The position numbers were made by a program, and so were the translations under genes. DNA of 64,000 bases from Aphrocallistes beatrix (lineage: Eukaryota; Porifera; Hexactinellida; Sceptrulophora; Aphrocallistidae): the NCBI GenBank assembly GCA_963281255.1, contig OY725491.1, positions 248,001-312,000 of the forward strand, written 5' to 3'. Positions within the stretch are counted from its first letter, which is position 1, and each line of letters opens with the position of its first letter. The notes under the pieces are model-generated. The model was given only the letters and a program-made list of their open reading frames with translations, searched no databases and had not been told where the DNA came from. This document shows, one piece after another, positions 25,402 through 33,351 of the stretch.

Positions 25402-27706
25402 ACCTTGTTGTCATTGCAATGTGTCTTGTTACTTTTGTATAAATCAATTGGGCACTAAAAGAAAGTTTTAAGAAACTTAACACTAATATTTTTAATTTTA
25501 ACTTCTAAATTTAGAACATCACTTTTCCTACGGTTTTGGTACAAATACAATTCTCACCGAATTAGTGTTTCCACTGCAAAGCTCACTGAAATCGCATTCA
25601 TCTCTTGATTCTCTGCACTCCACTCCTCTCTCTCTAAACTAATATAGCCACTGTACTAAATATAGAACTGTGATGCCACTATACACAGTGGCGTAACCAG
25701 GGATACCCACACACTCAGGATTTAAGAAACCAAATTTTGTATAAATATTGCATTTATTCTGTCACTAAATGGATGCTGTGTCTTTGGAGGGAATTTGTAT
25801 ATTAACATAACTGCTGATTAGGAGAGTTCGTACTTTATGGACACATGCTCCCACTTCAGGAATAAAACCCCTGAGCTCCAATAGTCCAATAGGGGGCTTA
25901 CAGTTCCCCCTGACCCCAGCTTGGTTGTTGTACCCCCATCAGAAGCTGTAACAAGGGATTATCTAGGAGTGCGAGACGCTCCTTTAGGCGTATGATTTTA
26001 ATCCCGAAAGTGTTTAGGAGCGGAAATTTTAGAATATTAACCCAATTTATCCTATATTTTTTTCGATTTAGGCGTATGAAAATTTATTGGTTTGAGACTG
26101 GGAGCGTATCTTGGAGGGCTGTGGTTGTACCCATAGGCGCCAAACCCGGGGGGAACTGGGGCTGGGAGGGCTCGAGCCCCCCCTGGATTCGAAGATGGTC
26201 CATAGACGCAATACAAAATTTAGGACTAAGCCCCCCCTGGAACCCCGAAATTGTCCTTAGATTTCGAAAAGTTTGGCGCCCATGGTTGCACCCCATCAGA
26301 AAATCCTGGACGAACCAATTACTATACACATTTATACTTTTTAGTTATTTTTCTACTGAAATATTTACTGTTATAATTATAGTATAATCTTACTCTACAA
26401 GTATTTCTGTCACAGCATTCTCCTGTGACACAATCTATGCCACTTCTCCATCTACATGTTGTCGCGTTGCAACAATGGTCTTCACAAACCTAAATATGAT
26501 CATACAACATATATATACGTATTCTGGAAAAGGTGTGAAAATGTGATTAACTGTTGGAACTCACTTCTTCTGTCCCACAATCACACTCCTCTCCCTCTTC
26601 CACCAAGTTATTCATGCACTCTAAATTATAAGAATATTTTGGTCATCAGAATTGACCACAATAAATGAATTTTATTAACTACGAATTTGTCTACAGCACA
26701 CTCCAACCAACTTTAGATCTTAGCCAATCAAAGTCTTAACATAGGATTATGCTTTGTGCTCTGCCATCCAATCTATTGCCATACATTTATCTCGTTGTAA
26801 TGTATTAAATGTGAACTATTCGAAGCCAATAGATTTCGATCTTTGAGTGAATTCCTATCTAAAATATTCTCGTGATCGTGCCATCAAAACATAGTGCCAC
26901 TTGTTCACACTTTTAGAATCCCTTTTCATGAATCATCCAATCAGCTATAAGAGTTGGTTCAAAGCATTTTAAGATTACCAAACTTCCACAGCTGGTTTCT
27001 TTCCTATTTATCTGCCAGGCTTTAGTTCCAATTGGAACTAGTGTATTTACCTGGACACTTGGGTCCGCAGGAACGGTACTGTGTACGTGTGGCTCCTCGA
27101 CTACACCCAGTCTCCCCAGCCAATGAGCATCGAGAGTTCCTCTCCTGTGTCCCGTCACAGCCTGAGCAGTCACTCCACTCCGTCCATGTGCTCCAACCGC
27201 CGTCTGATTGGCTGTCAGCTATTACGTAAATAGATTAGCACAGTTCTCTACCCTCCAATAGTCTCTCCATATTCATTTGACATGTGAATATCAAGTTACT
27301 GAACATAACTCGACCATCATTGAGTGGAATTCTCAATAGTGGAGATTTTATATATTACAAAAGCTAACTCCCATCCTTGAATTACCAGTCTATTAATTTT
27401 CAAGCAAAATCTCATTTCCATTATGCGATCTTCCCTGTAGTAGGAAATGTGTAGAAGTATCGAGGATGCGACAAACGCAAAGCCTCAACCCAATAATTTT
27501 CTGTCCCCCTTTGTCGCACCTTGTCCCCCCTTGTCGCACCTTGTCCCCTCTTGTCGCACCCTAATATTCAGTTGTCTACCCCACTGGATATATTCCCAAT
27601 TTAGAATGAGATATATTTTTAGGAGTGAACAAGTTGAATACACAATTATTTCTAATTCACCTGTTGCTATCAAAATTGCTGTAAGAAAGATGAGCAAAAC
27701 TTTCAT
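10629..27706 (-). CDS. Secreted TSP1/disintegrin/ADAM-Cys-rich/EGF protein without a protease domain
   Basis: One minus-strand gene of 29 phase-compatible exons encoding about 1,430 residues. Order: signal peptide, TSP1, disintegrin, ADAM cysteine-rich domain, EGF-like segment, 18 TSP1 exons (the last also holding a degenerate second repeat). Every junction keeps frame, and most acceptors read TATTTATAG or TATTTTTAG. Disintegrin and cysteine-rich parts are ADAM-type, yet no HExxH reprolysin site was found on minus between the signal peptide and the disintegrin part, and the exon phases leave no gap. By analogy with secreted TSP1 proteins it is probably an extracellular adhesive or matrix molecule. 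Introns contain UQCRQ and DNAAF1 on the opposite strand. The 3' end is uncertain (see 9425-9590). Confidence 0.82.
11603..11775 (-). repeat. pogo-like MITE, TTAGCAAC family, inverted copy
   Basis: Inverted relative to 38524. Runs from CATTGGAATTCGCTTACTAG to a CACTG end with TA flanks. Together with 11793-11950 it forms an imperfect inverted repeat of about 350 bp beside a TSP1 exon. Confidence 0.8.
11793..11950 (+). repeat. pogo-like MITE, TTAGCAAC family, direct copy
   Basis: Same orientation as 38524. Shares GAGTTTTGCTCATAAAATGG and TTCACCTGGGACCTGAA. Lies 22 bp from the TSP1 exon ending at 11973. Confidence 0.8.
12366..12650 (+). repeat. GGGCGGGG/CTATAAATAG repeats, copies 3 and 4 in tandem
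   Basis: Two copies at about 12366-12470 and 12540-12650 in the same orientation within one intron. Each has GCTAACTCATTTC-type, GGCGGG and CTATAAATAGAATTGACC blocks. Confidence 0.75.
12915..13102. repeat. pogo-like MITE, CAGTCGACTCCGC family
   Basis: TA-flanked, with both CGCTTAATAGG / CCTATTAAGCG ends. Confidence 0.85.
13318..13505 (-). repeat. hAT-like MITE, CATACTTGCC family, copy 3 (inverted)
   Basis: Reads CATGCCAGCTTGAGCCATG to CAGTTGGCAAGTATG on plus, the reverse complement of the other copies, with the same GCGGGAC blocks. Confidence 0.75.
13959..14129. repeat. pogo-like MITE, CAGTCGACTCCGC family
   Basis: TA-flanked full copy, ending 16 bp from the donor of the TSP1 exon at 14146. 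Confidence 0.85.
14659..14762 (+). repeat. (ATT)n/(TTG)n microsatellite
   Basis: About 31 ATT units then a few TTG units, ending about 30 bp before the UQCRQ start codon. The poly-Asn frame opposite is an artefact. Confidence 0.95.
14794..15060 (+). CDS. UQCRQ: UQCRQ/QCR8, complex III subunit 8
   Basis: Complete intronless frame of 88 residues. The stretch VRHIISYSISPFEQKVF matches the family signature (human MRHVISYSLSPFEQ). A single membrane span (PPMVCAYLIYYF) follows, then a basic-acidic tail ending in four aspartates. It is a small inner-membrane subunit of the cytochrome bc1 complex, next to cytochrome b at the quinone site. The gene lies inside an intron of the minus-strand ADAM/TSP1 gene, between the TSP1 exons at 15668 and 14322. 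The nearby microsatellite and a TTTCACACCT site at 14501 may be part of its promoter. Slightly longer than the human protein (82). Confidence 0.93.
   Translation: MAPGGKSWGNIAYVRHIISYSISPFEQKVFAGAFTQGPINLFRRTMEEAPFAIPPMVCAYLIYYFSMRKHRQLQRKQPEDYTPTDDDD
16677..16984. repeat. GGTAATGCGG-family MITE split by a pogo-like MITE
   Basis: Inverted copy of 5239-5388, running GGTATGGTGGAAATAGTTCG to TCATTTCCGCATTACC. It is interrupted at 16717-16871 by a complete TA-flanked pogo-like MITE, which is therefore younger. Confidence 0.8.
18046..18192. repeat. pogo-like MITE, shorter AATCGGGAC subfamily
   Basis: Ends CAGTCAACTCCGCTTAATCG and CGATTAAGCGGAGTCACCTG, TA-flanked. Closest to 24530-24699. Confidence 0.8.
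19221..19526. repeat. Mariner/pogo-like MITE, CCGTATTTCCC family
   Basis: TA-flanked, with ends CCGTATTTCCCTGAATAAGC and GCTTATTCGAAGCAATACGG and repeated GCGCCGGGTC blocks inside. Confidence 0.75.
20757..20862 (+). repeat. GGGCGGGG/CTATAAATA dispersed repeat, copy 5
   Basis: CAACTCATTTCCGGTTAAGT then GGGCGGGGAAGCC and GCTATAAATAAAATGGACCC. The subtype matches copies in the EGF cluster (52827, 55652). Confidence 0.75.
21856..27706 (-). CDS. N-terminal module of the ADAM/TSP1 gene (exons 1-11)
   Basis: Exons: 27706-27661 (start and signal peptide MKVLLIFLTAILIAT), 27218-27051 (TSP1, GGWSTWTEWSDCSGC), 26620-26565 (VEEGEECDCGTEE), 26489-26394 (CCNATTCRWRSG), 25629-25558 (RGVECRESRDECDFSELC), 25454-25404, 25300-25237 (NYCFNGRC), 25177-25063 (CYSFNKGGNLYGNCGE), 25002-24880 (DVKCGLLYC), 22157-22079 (VQDGTVCGTDK), 22015-21856 (VCLQRQCVSL plus an EGF-like CSGYGTCTQTQECVCD). 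The motifs follow ADAM disintegrin and cysteine-rich domains in order. All joins are in frame. The fifth exon's acceptor is one of several overlapping AGs, and I chose the only one keeping frame. The prodomain and reprolysin domain that normally precede the disintegrin domain are replaced by a single TSP1. Confidence 0.85.
22294..22463. repeat. pogo-like MITE, CAGTCGACTCCGC family
   Basis: Full TA-flanked copy, followed by an (AAT)n/(ATT)n stretch to 22500. Confidence 0.85.
22687..22796 (-). repeat. hAT-like MITE fragment, CAGCGGTTTTCAAC family
   Basis: Inverted relative to 4045, ending TGGTTGAAAACCGCTG. The ATG at 22780 lies inside it, so it is not a credible start for the following gene. 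Confidence 0.7.
22906..24111 (+). CDS. DNAAF1: DNAAF1/LRRC50-like axonemal dynein assembly factor
   Basis: Intronless frame of 401 residues from the ATG at 22906. The open frame extends up to 22780, but that part overlaps a transposon. The domain begins with LNSKLSLSFQGLSEIEFLEE, followed by about six SDS22-type leucine-rich repeats (FLDLQQNKIEIIENLEKLTE, YLNLSKNSISKLENLSCLTK, LKLEGNPVIN). An LRR-cap (YYQRTLVCALPALKCLEG) and the helix AERAEQLRWNRMEEEKMRKG follow. This order is that of DNAAF1, which preassembles dynein arms in the cytoplasm of ciliated cells. The tail is acidic and Ser-rich, as in the family, but the protein is shorter than human (725). It sits inside a 2.7-kb intron of the minus-strand ADAM/TSP1 gene. 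Other SDS22-type ciliary proteins are the main alternative. Confidence 0.8.
   Translation: MSTLYKEYGVPVLMKPLNATLPLVYLTNGYKTAELNSKLSLSFQGLSEIEFLEEFTGLKYLSLECNLVAKIENISHMKHLQFLDLQQNKIEIIENLEKLTELKYLNLSKNSISKLENLSCLTKLHTLEVSHNNLHSANDITELIMCRCISVLYMTHNKLFDTKVIDVLSQMPELNVLKLEGNPVINSITYYQRTLVCALPALKCLEGCNVSDVTRATSMEYFCGGLLAERAEQLRWNRMEEEKMRKGVDSLYTALVLGRENSKQDDSQSNESDFGDFDVIEAEEVRNGFDGNISNFETGTVGEGSSIFSDSSDELDSVGTNLLDTGQSDFFPPSQPVECCTMKPTTNSVSSNSPKLGIELNPNKNSSDESSDAELFEVVTTPSGDPIIFLPTASFLSQEYM
24530..24699. repeat. pogo-like MITE, shorter AATCGGGAC subfamily
   Basis: Ends CAGTCAACTCCGCTTAATCG and GATTAAGCGGAGTCACCTG, TA-flanked. A sequence just after it (ATAGTACCAGGGACAGGGAA at about 24727) recurs at about 22210, so the two ends of this intron share a further short repeat. 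Confidence 0.8.
25357..25402 (+). repeat. (TTG)n microsatellite abutting a splice donor
   Basis: About 15 TTG units. On minus the intron begins GTAA directly followed by (CAA)n, so the array starts within 4 bases of the donor of the exon ending at 25404. Confidence 0.9.
26136..26280. repeat. GGCGCC-ended MITE
   Basis: Perfect short inverted ends GGCGCCAAAC / GTTTGGCGCC. The interior (CATAGACGCAATACAAAATT, GGAACCCCGAAATTGTCC) is shared with the insert in the foldback loop at 1912-2020. The neighbourhood 25687-26330 also begins with CAGTGGCGTAACCAGGG, a typical DNA-transposon end. Confidence 0.75.
26531..26550 (+). promoter_or_regulatory. T-box-like composite motif
   Basis: AGGTGTGAAAATGTGATTAA in an intron of the ADAM/TSP1 gene. 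One of a recurrent set: a T-box half-site followed by ATGATTAA-like sequence. Confidence 0.4.
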
Positions 27707-28179
27707 TATAGAAATACAATTCGCTGAGACTATTTCTAATATAAATATTGTGTCACTGCAATATTCCACTCGACCATATTCAACAGCTGCTTGGATTCCT
27801 ATTGGCTAATTACATTCTAAAGTTTTAATTTGTCTAGGTCGTTGTGATACAATATTGTATAAGGAAGTTAATATTAATTGATAGATCCATGTTTCTAATT
27901 TCCTCTAATAACCTCAGACAAGATTTCGGTCTTTCAATTCATTATTTGAGTTTAATTAACGTTATTATAGCATTACCTAATAACACGCTGCTATAACTCA
28001 ATAGATTGTTTATAATTATAATTACAAAGAGAACTAATGCATTTAGTCTTTATTGATAATTAAATTTTGAGCCTAAAATATTACGCGCCTGATCATTGGA
28101 TTATAAATTGCGCGCTCTAGATATAGTATATTTTAAATTAACGCGCCTTAATGGAACTATAATTGTAGCGTATATCTAT

Positions 28180-28369
28180 CATACTTGCCAACTGTCCCGT
28201 TTTTTACACTCTTCTATTGAGCTAATTTTCACGAGTGTCCCGCTTTTACATGAAATTCTCCATTATGTCCGCTTTTGTGATTCTATGTATAATACTTTTC
28301 TATTACGTCCGCCATGTCCCGCGAAATTCAACGCTGCGTCTCGCTTTTATCATGGCTCAGGTTGGCATG
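28180..28369 (+). repeat. hAT-like MITE, CATACTTGCC family, copy 4
   Basis: CATACTTGCCAACTGTCCCG at the start, ATGGCTCAGGTTGGCATG at the end. The gap 27707-29359 between the large gene and the TRAF holds this, the insert at 28979 and otherwise AT-rich DNA with no gene seen. Confidence 0.8.
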
Positions 28370-28978
28370 TGTTCTATTTCCTTTTTTCGCGCGTATTCTT
28401 TTGATTCGATTGGACAAATAATAGAAGGCCTCAAGGGAAATAAGTTTGTGGTCAACTGGCATAGAGAACACTCGTGTCAGATCACAACTCTCAACTCGAC
28501 ATTCTAAAATTAGTCAAGCATTCCATAGATATTTTGATATGCATCCAACCCATACAAATTAATTTCATTCACGAATGTTTCGAAAACTTTGAAGAGCCAT
28601 CATCTGTACTCGTTAAGGTTCTACTCACACATCACTCCTAATTCTTCCTAGCTGCTTCTCTACAGCTGTTGTTTGTGCGCCAATTCTATTGTTTTGTACG
28701 GGTTAAAATGTTTATTTATGGTTTGCTGAGCAGAAATGATTAGTTACTAATGTGGCATAAGGTATTACACTATTATTGTTTATAACTATCTTAATTTTGT
28801 TTATACTACCTAGCTAGGTATAAGCGAATTCTAATGCTTATTTATAGTTTTGGTGTTAAATCCATACTTTGATCATGAGAATGAAGTTAGAAGTTTTGAC
28901 ATGTTTAACATGGTCCATTAGTAATTCTAACCAATCAATTTCCCAAAAGCAATTATTTGATTCAGCCAATCAGATATC

Positions 28979-29148
28979 CCATCCAGACACAGGAATGGTC
29001 ACAGGAATTTTCCAAATCGGAGCGAGGCGGGACCAAAGGAAAAATATCCGGGGGCCTTCCTTTGATTTTGGCGGAGGTGGTCGAATGAAATCCGGGGCCG
29101 CAGAATCAAACTCGGGGAAAATGCCCCCCCCTGGGACCAACCCCTGTC
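28979..29148. repeat. GC-rich insert flanked by 16-bp near-identical direct repeats
   Basis: About 170 GC-rich bases in AT-rich DNA, bounded by CAGCCAATCAGATATC (28963) and CAGCCAATCAAATATC (29149). The ends (CCAGACACAGGAATGG / CCAACCCCTGTC) are weakly inverted. Family unknown. Confidence 0.55.
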
Positions 29149-29359
29149 CAGCCAATCAAATATCTTTTTAGATATTCAAATGTTAGAATTAGACAATGAA
29201 ACAGTTGAATACATTTATATTAATAATTAAATCAGATAATTGAATTCGAATTTCATCAACAGAACATTCCCTTTACAAATCTGACACCATTTCTATAATA
29301 AGGGTATAATACAAGCTCCGAGTAAATAACAACAAGTAAATAGAAAATGACAAAACAGA

Positions 29360-30751
29360 CTAACTCACGAAATGGTGTAAAAGGTACTTAGGTTGTATAT
29401 CAATTTTCAGGTAAATGCAGTTGTCACGGAAATATTTACTTTTCTCTGTCAACAGTCTTGAATGGCTGATGAACTTAGGATACCCGTATCCTGAATTATT
29501 GATTCCCTGCTCACTCGACATAAATTTCTTCTCATTCTCCTCCGTATTGAACGAACTCACTACATAGTGATCAGAATCAGCTGTTTGATTCAGAAGTGTG
29601 AATTTGACTGTGCCTCTAAAAGGCCACTCTAAATCTACATCATAGTTTCCTCGCTGTAGGTAGAGGTACACCGACACATGGTTGCATTTCCCGCCCGAAT
29701 TTCCATTCATATATATCTGAATACAGAACTTGTAACCTTTGGTGCTGGTATAAAACGGCTTACTGAATAGGATTATATTTTTCTTGATTTTTTCTTTAAC
29801 ATTTGTGATTTTCCAAAGAAACTTCCCATCAATCGCAATTGTGTCTTCGGGCAAGAGTCGTTTTTCAAGATTCACTTTCTGTGACGTCATAAGTGCATTC
29901 GCTTCTTCTAAATTGGCATCAAGGTTCGTCACAGTTTCTGTCAATTTCTCGTTTTCGCAAGTCATTTTGTCGACCACATCCGTCAGTGTCCTGACTTTAT
30001 CAGTCACAAGCTGGAGATGTTGCATTTGGTCGTTCTGCATGTGATCGCGGACATTTTGTCGCTCGACTAGTGCTTGGCAGCCGAGATTCTCGTAGCAACA
30101 CCTCACCAAACTTAGGGGACACTCCTCTTCCAGATGTGTCGGTATCTGACTCCGAGGGATGGCATCCACGTGGCACGCGTTCGGACACTTTATCGGGTAG
30201 CTGGCGCAGTTAAGGGTACGATGCTCCTCCATATGAATCCGTTTGGAAGTTTCTTTGCAAAATTCGCAAACTACTTTGAAAAATCCGCATTCTTCAACTT
30301 CATGCGTCTCTAGGATTTTCCGCATCATGATTTTTTCACACCCCAAGTGGCACTTCACATTCACAAACCCGCACGTTTCAAGGTGTTCACGACCGGAAAC
30401 AAGTGGTCCCACCCAGTTACACCCTCTTGAATACAGTGGACACTTTATCTCCATTTCTTGTATCTTTGCTTCGATAAATTTGTCGCGATACAAAGTGTCC
30501 TTTTCTATAACAATTTTGTCGAGTGGGCACTCTTCAAAGTTTTCAATGCAAGGCTGGCAGAAAATGTGTCCGCACTCGTGAATTTGAAGTGGATCTACAA
30601 ACACACCTCCACAAATAAGACAAGTAAATAGTTGTGATAGACTGGCACGCGAATTGTCAAAATTGAAAATTTCACTTTTATACCCAGCGTATGTGTCGTC
30701 TACTCTAATCAATAAAAGATCATTAGTAAGTTCAGCTGTTTCTTTGTCCAT
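29360..30751 (-). CDS. TRAF-family adaptor/E3 ligase, intronless
   Basis: Complete frame of 463 residues. The RING (about residues 44-77) has CLIC, HECGHIFC, QPC and CPLD. The final Cys-x2-Asp pair is the TRAF-type C3HC3D pattern. Several TRAF zinc fingers follow (about 95-240: CPLYSRGCNWVG, HLETCGF, CEFCKE, CPNACH, HLEEECPL). Then a coiled coil (about 245-300) and a MATH/TRAF-C domain (about 305-455: GKFLWKITNVKE, YKFCIQIYMNG, VSVYLYLQRGNYD, LEWPFRGTVKFTLLNQ). TRAFs trimerise beneath receptors and signal through ubiquitin towards NF-kB and JNK. Closest by layout to TRAF4/TRAF6. Lack of introns suggests retroposition or lineage intron loss. Confidence 0.92.
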   Translation of the reverse strand: MDKETAELTNDLLLIRVDDTYAGYKSEIFNFDNSRASLSQLFTCLICGGVFVDPLQIHECGHIFCQPCIENFEECPLDKIVIEKDTLYRDKFIEAKIQEMEIKCPLYSRGCNWVGPLVSGREHLETCGFVNVKCHLGCEKIMMRKILETHEVEECGFFKVVCEFCKETSKRIHMEEHRTLNCASYPIKCPNACHVDAIPRSQIPTHLEEECPLSLVRCCYENLGCQALVERQNVRDHMQNDQMQHLQLVTDKVRTLTDVVDKMTCENEKLTETVTNLDANLEEANALMTSQKVNLEKRLLPEDTIAIDGKFLWKITNVKEKIKKNIILFSKPFYTSTKGYKFCIQIYMNGNSGGKCNHVSVYLYLQRGNYDVDLEWPFRGTVKFTLLNQTADSDHYVVSSFNTEENEKKFMSSEQGINNSGYGYPKFISHSRLLTEKSKYFRDNCIYLKIDIQPKYLLHHFVS

Positions 30752-31234
30752 TATTCTACTTCATTGAAATATAAGCCTTTGCTTTCCGAAACCCATTTAT
30801 TAACTTCGAACCTTAAATGCCTACAATGCCGTTGAAACCATGTGTCCATCAACAGCTGTGTCAACGGATTCGATGAAGCATTATCATTTACATTACCGAT
30901 AATAAATAATCTAAATTGTTATGTAAATAAGATATGTCAATAATATATTGGTATCACTACTTGATTTGTAATGTGAGTCTGAAACCCTTGGTATGTCTGC
31001 TACCTTAATTGTAATTCAATCATTTGATAATTCTGAAAGTTGATTGGTGATAGCTACTAATATCATCTTCGATTTCTCTCATTCCATTATATTGCAAAAT
31101 AAAAGAATCCTCAATAACATTACATGAAATCACAATCTACATTATGTACCACTTCGACCATGTTATGAGTGTATACTAGTCATATAACATTATAACCATG
31201 GATTAATACAAAATCAATATACATTAATTAATTA
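30752..31234. other. Intergenic spacer, nothing recognised
   Basis: AT-rich DNA between the TRAF start codon and the Mutator-like element. It should hold the TRAF promoter, but no TATA box or other element stands out. Confidence 0.5.
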
Positions 31235-31244
31235 ATTAAATAGG

Positions 31245-32045
31245 AGGCGCATGCATTTGTGCGAATTTCTAAGTTGTCATTTGTCCGAATTGCGTCAACT
31301 GTCATTTGTCCGAATCGATCCTTGGAATATTGTCACTTGTCCGAATCATAATTTGGAATATTGTCTCTTGTCCGAATCGACCCTTGGAATATTGTCACTT
31401 GTCCGAATCGACTCTTGGAATATTGTCACTTGTCCGAATCGACTCTTGGAATATTGTCACTTGTCCGAATCGATCCTTGGAATATTGTCACTTGTCCGAA
31501 TCGATCCTTGGAATATTGTCACTTGTCCGAATCGATCCTTGGAATATTGTCACTTGTCCGAATCGATCCTTGGAATATTGTCACTTGTCCGAATCGACTC
31601 TTGGAATATTATCACTTGTCCGAATCATAATTTGGAATATTGTCTCTTGTCCGAATCGACTTTTGGAATATTGTCACTTGTCCGAATCGACTTTTGGAAT
31701 ATTGTCACTTGTCCGAATCGACTCTTGGAATATTGTCACTTGTCCGAATCGACTTTTGGAATATTGTCACTTGTCCGAATCGACTCTTGGAATATTGTCA
31801 CTTGAAATTAAAATGCCAATTTTACACTCAATTGGACAATATTTCGAACTTGAAAAGCTCCCTTTCACACTTTTCTGATATATATCATTTCCAAAATGTT
31901 GACTTTCAATCTCCCATTCATTCTAAAAAAACTAAAATTACGATTCGGACAAGTGACAATATTCCAAGAATCGATTCGGACAAATGACAGTTAAAGCAAT
32001 TCGGACAAATGACAACTTAGAAATTCGGACAAATGCTGCGTCCCC
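31245..32045. repeat. Mutator-like MITE containing a 31-bp minisatellite
   Basis: Inverted ends of about 100 bp (CATTTGTGCGAATTTCTAAG at left; CTTAGAAATTCGGACAAATG at right), flanked by a perfect 10-bp duplication ATTAAATAGG (31235-31244 and 32046-32055). That duplication length suits Mutator-type transposases. Inside, about 16 units of a 31-bp repeat (core CACTTGTCCGAATCG, CTTGGAATATTGT) run 31318-31805. Since 31 is not a multiple of 3, all three frames read open. These long frames are artefacts. Confidence 0.85.
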
Positions 32046-32110
32046 ATTAAATAGGTCATCTCTTCCGGTTTGAGTGTTGTTTAGGTTACATAAAAACTAA
32101 CGAGTGATAT

Positions 32111-32124
32111 ATTTTCACACCTTT
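32111..32124 (+). promoter_or_regulatory. T-box-like half-site upstream of an ORF
   Basis: ATTTTCACACCTTT ends 21 bp before the ATG at 32146. Confidence 0.4.
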
Positions 32125-32145
32125 TAGCACTCCTCGAGGAACAAA

Positions 32146-33216
32146 ATGAGACCATTCAATCTTTCCATCCAATCAGAAGTCTCGCCTAGAGCCGACATAA
32201 AAACCAATTATCAACCTCGACTTATTTCCGGTGGTCTCCTGCCACTTTTAATCACACCTTCACTGAACACTAATATTAGAATATCACATAAGGTTTCAAA
32301 TTCCTGTCCACCAACCCCGTTACCATCCCAAAACCTTTCTTCGACCTCCAAGGCTAATATCCCTGCGCAAAATCGACCACAATCCGCCTTTTACCGACAG
32401 AAACCTATGCATTCCATTCCACCTAATGAGTATCCATGCCTGGGAGAGGAGTATCTGATTGGTTACAATCCCAGTCCTTCGGAATTTGGAGAATGGACCG
32501 ATGAACCATTAGAATTGTATTCTGACAGGAAAACTCGCCAAAAACACACCGAATTAGATCTAGGTCTAAAAGGCAACCCAGTTTGCTACTCGCCTCGCAG
32601 TTCTAAATTTAAATCGGCTAAAAATAGACTGAAAGATGAAACTGAAACTGTGCCTGATCCCTACCGGTTTATTCCTGACGCAGGTAGGAAATATCAGTTG
32701 CAGGAACATTCCTTGCATTCCATTCGTCCGGATAATCTCCTGAGGAACGAAGCCCGGAGACGGACTATGGATTTTGTTTTGGTTGGACAGAAAAAGCAAA
32801 CAAAAAAAGATGAAGAAAACAAGAATATTCAAAAATTCCCTGGAACCGATTCAAGATCGTCAATGAAGGATAAAAACGATGCTGGTTTGGGAAAATATTT
32901 GAAAGTTGATCAAACAAACGTTGCCCAATATGGTTTAAAATTAGATCAAGATTCTAATAATAAACAGAAGACAGCGAAAGAGATCAAAGTTGTGATTCCA
33001 CCACCCCCATCCCCAGTTTCCAAACGCAAGCATTTGATTGGTCGAACTGGAATTCGGAAGTTTGGCCTTAGCAACGGAGTTAAGCCAAACTATGTGCCAC
33101 ATAGCAAATCGACTGAATGGCAAATTGACAAAGAGAATCTTCTCCGAGGAAATGCCATCCTTCAAAGTTCGAATTTCGATCTGACTCTATCTAGACCTCA
33201 CTCTGTGATTGCCTGA
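32146..33216 (+). CDS. Uncharacterised basic, largely disordered protein
   Basis: Complete intronless frame of 356 residues, which I do not recognise. It is rich in Pro, Ser, Lys, Arg and Asn with little hydrophobic core, and has no signal peptide or membrane span. Readable patches: CLGEEYLIGYNPSPSEFGEW near residue 97, VPDPYRFIPDAG near 169, DNLLRNEARRRTMDF near 196, VVIPPPPSPVSKRK near 283, and RTGIRKFGLSNGVKPNY near 300. Length, an even codon pattern and a clear stop favour a real gene. Order of short conserved-looking patches separated by lysine-rich linkers suggests a scaffold or cytoskeletal protein, but that is a guess. Confidence 0.65.
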   Translation: MRPFNLSIQSEVSPRADIKTNYQPRLISGGLLPLLITPSLNTNIRISHKVSNSCPPTPLPSQNLSSTSKANIPAQNRPQSAFYRQKPMHSIPPNEYPCLGEEYLIGYNPSPSEFGEWTDEPLELYSDRKTRQKHTELDLGLKGNPVCYSPRSSKFKSAKNRLKDETETVPDPYRFIPDAGRKYQLQEHSLHSIRPDNLLRNEARRRTMDFVLVGQKKQTKKDEENKNIQKFPGTDSRSSMKDKNDAGLGKYLKVDQTNVAQYGLKLDQDSNNKQKTAKEIKVVIPPPPSPVSKRKHLIGRTGIRKFGLSNGVKPNYVPHSKSTEWQIDKENLLRGNAILQSSNFDLTLSRPHSVIA

Positions 33217-33351
33217 CAGTGTCTATATTAACTTTGTTTATCACTTATTTATTTTGTTTACGTTTTATTCATTATTATTAATATTTGCTTTCTTTTCGGA
33301 ATATTTTTATATTTTTTTTTGCTTTGAAATCTAAATTTCTGATTGAAACTA

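Noticed and set aside
26620-27050. Search for a reprolysin active site (HExxHxxGxxH) between the TSP1 and disintegrin exons
   Set aside because: No such motif was found on minus here, and the flanking exons join in frame without a missing piece.
31318-31805. CRISPR-like array of regularly spaced 31-bp repeats
   Set aside because: Units are directly adjacent with no unique spacers, and the setting is a eukaryotic transposable element.
31251-31987. Four long overlapping frames encoding repeats of a CHLSESxLGIL-like peptide
   Set aside because: They arise from the 31-bp minisatellite, which is open in all three frames because 31 is not a multiple of 3. It lies inside a transposon with target duplications.
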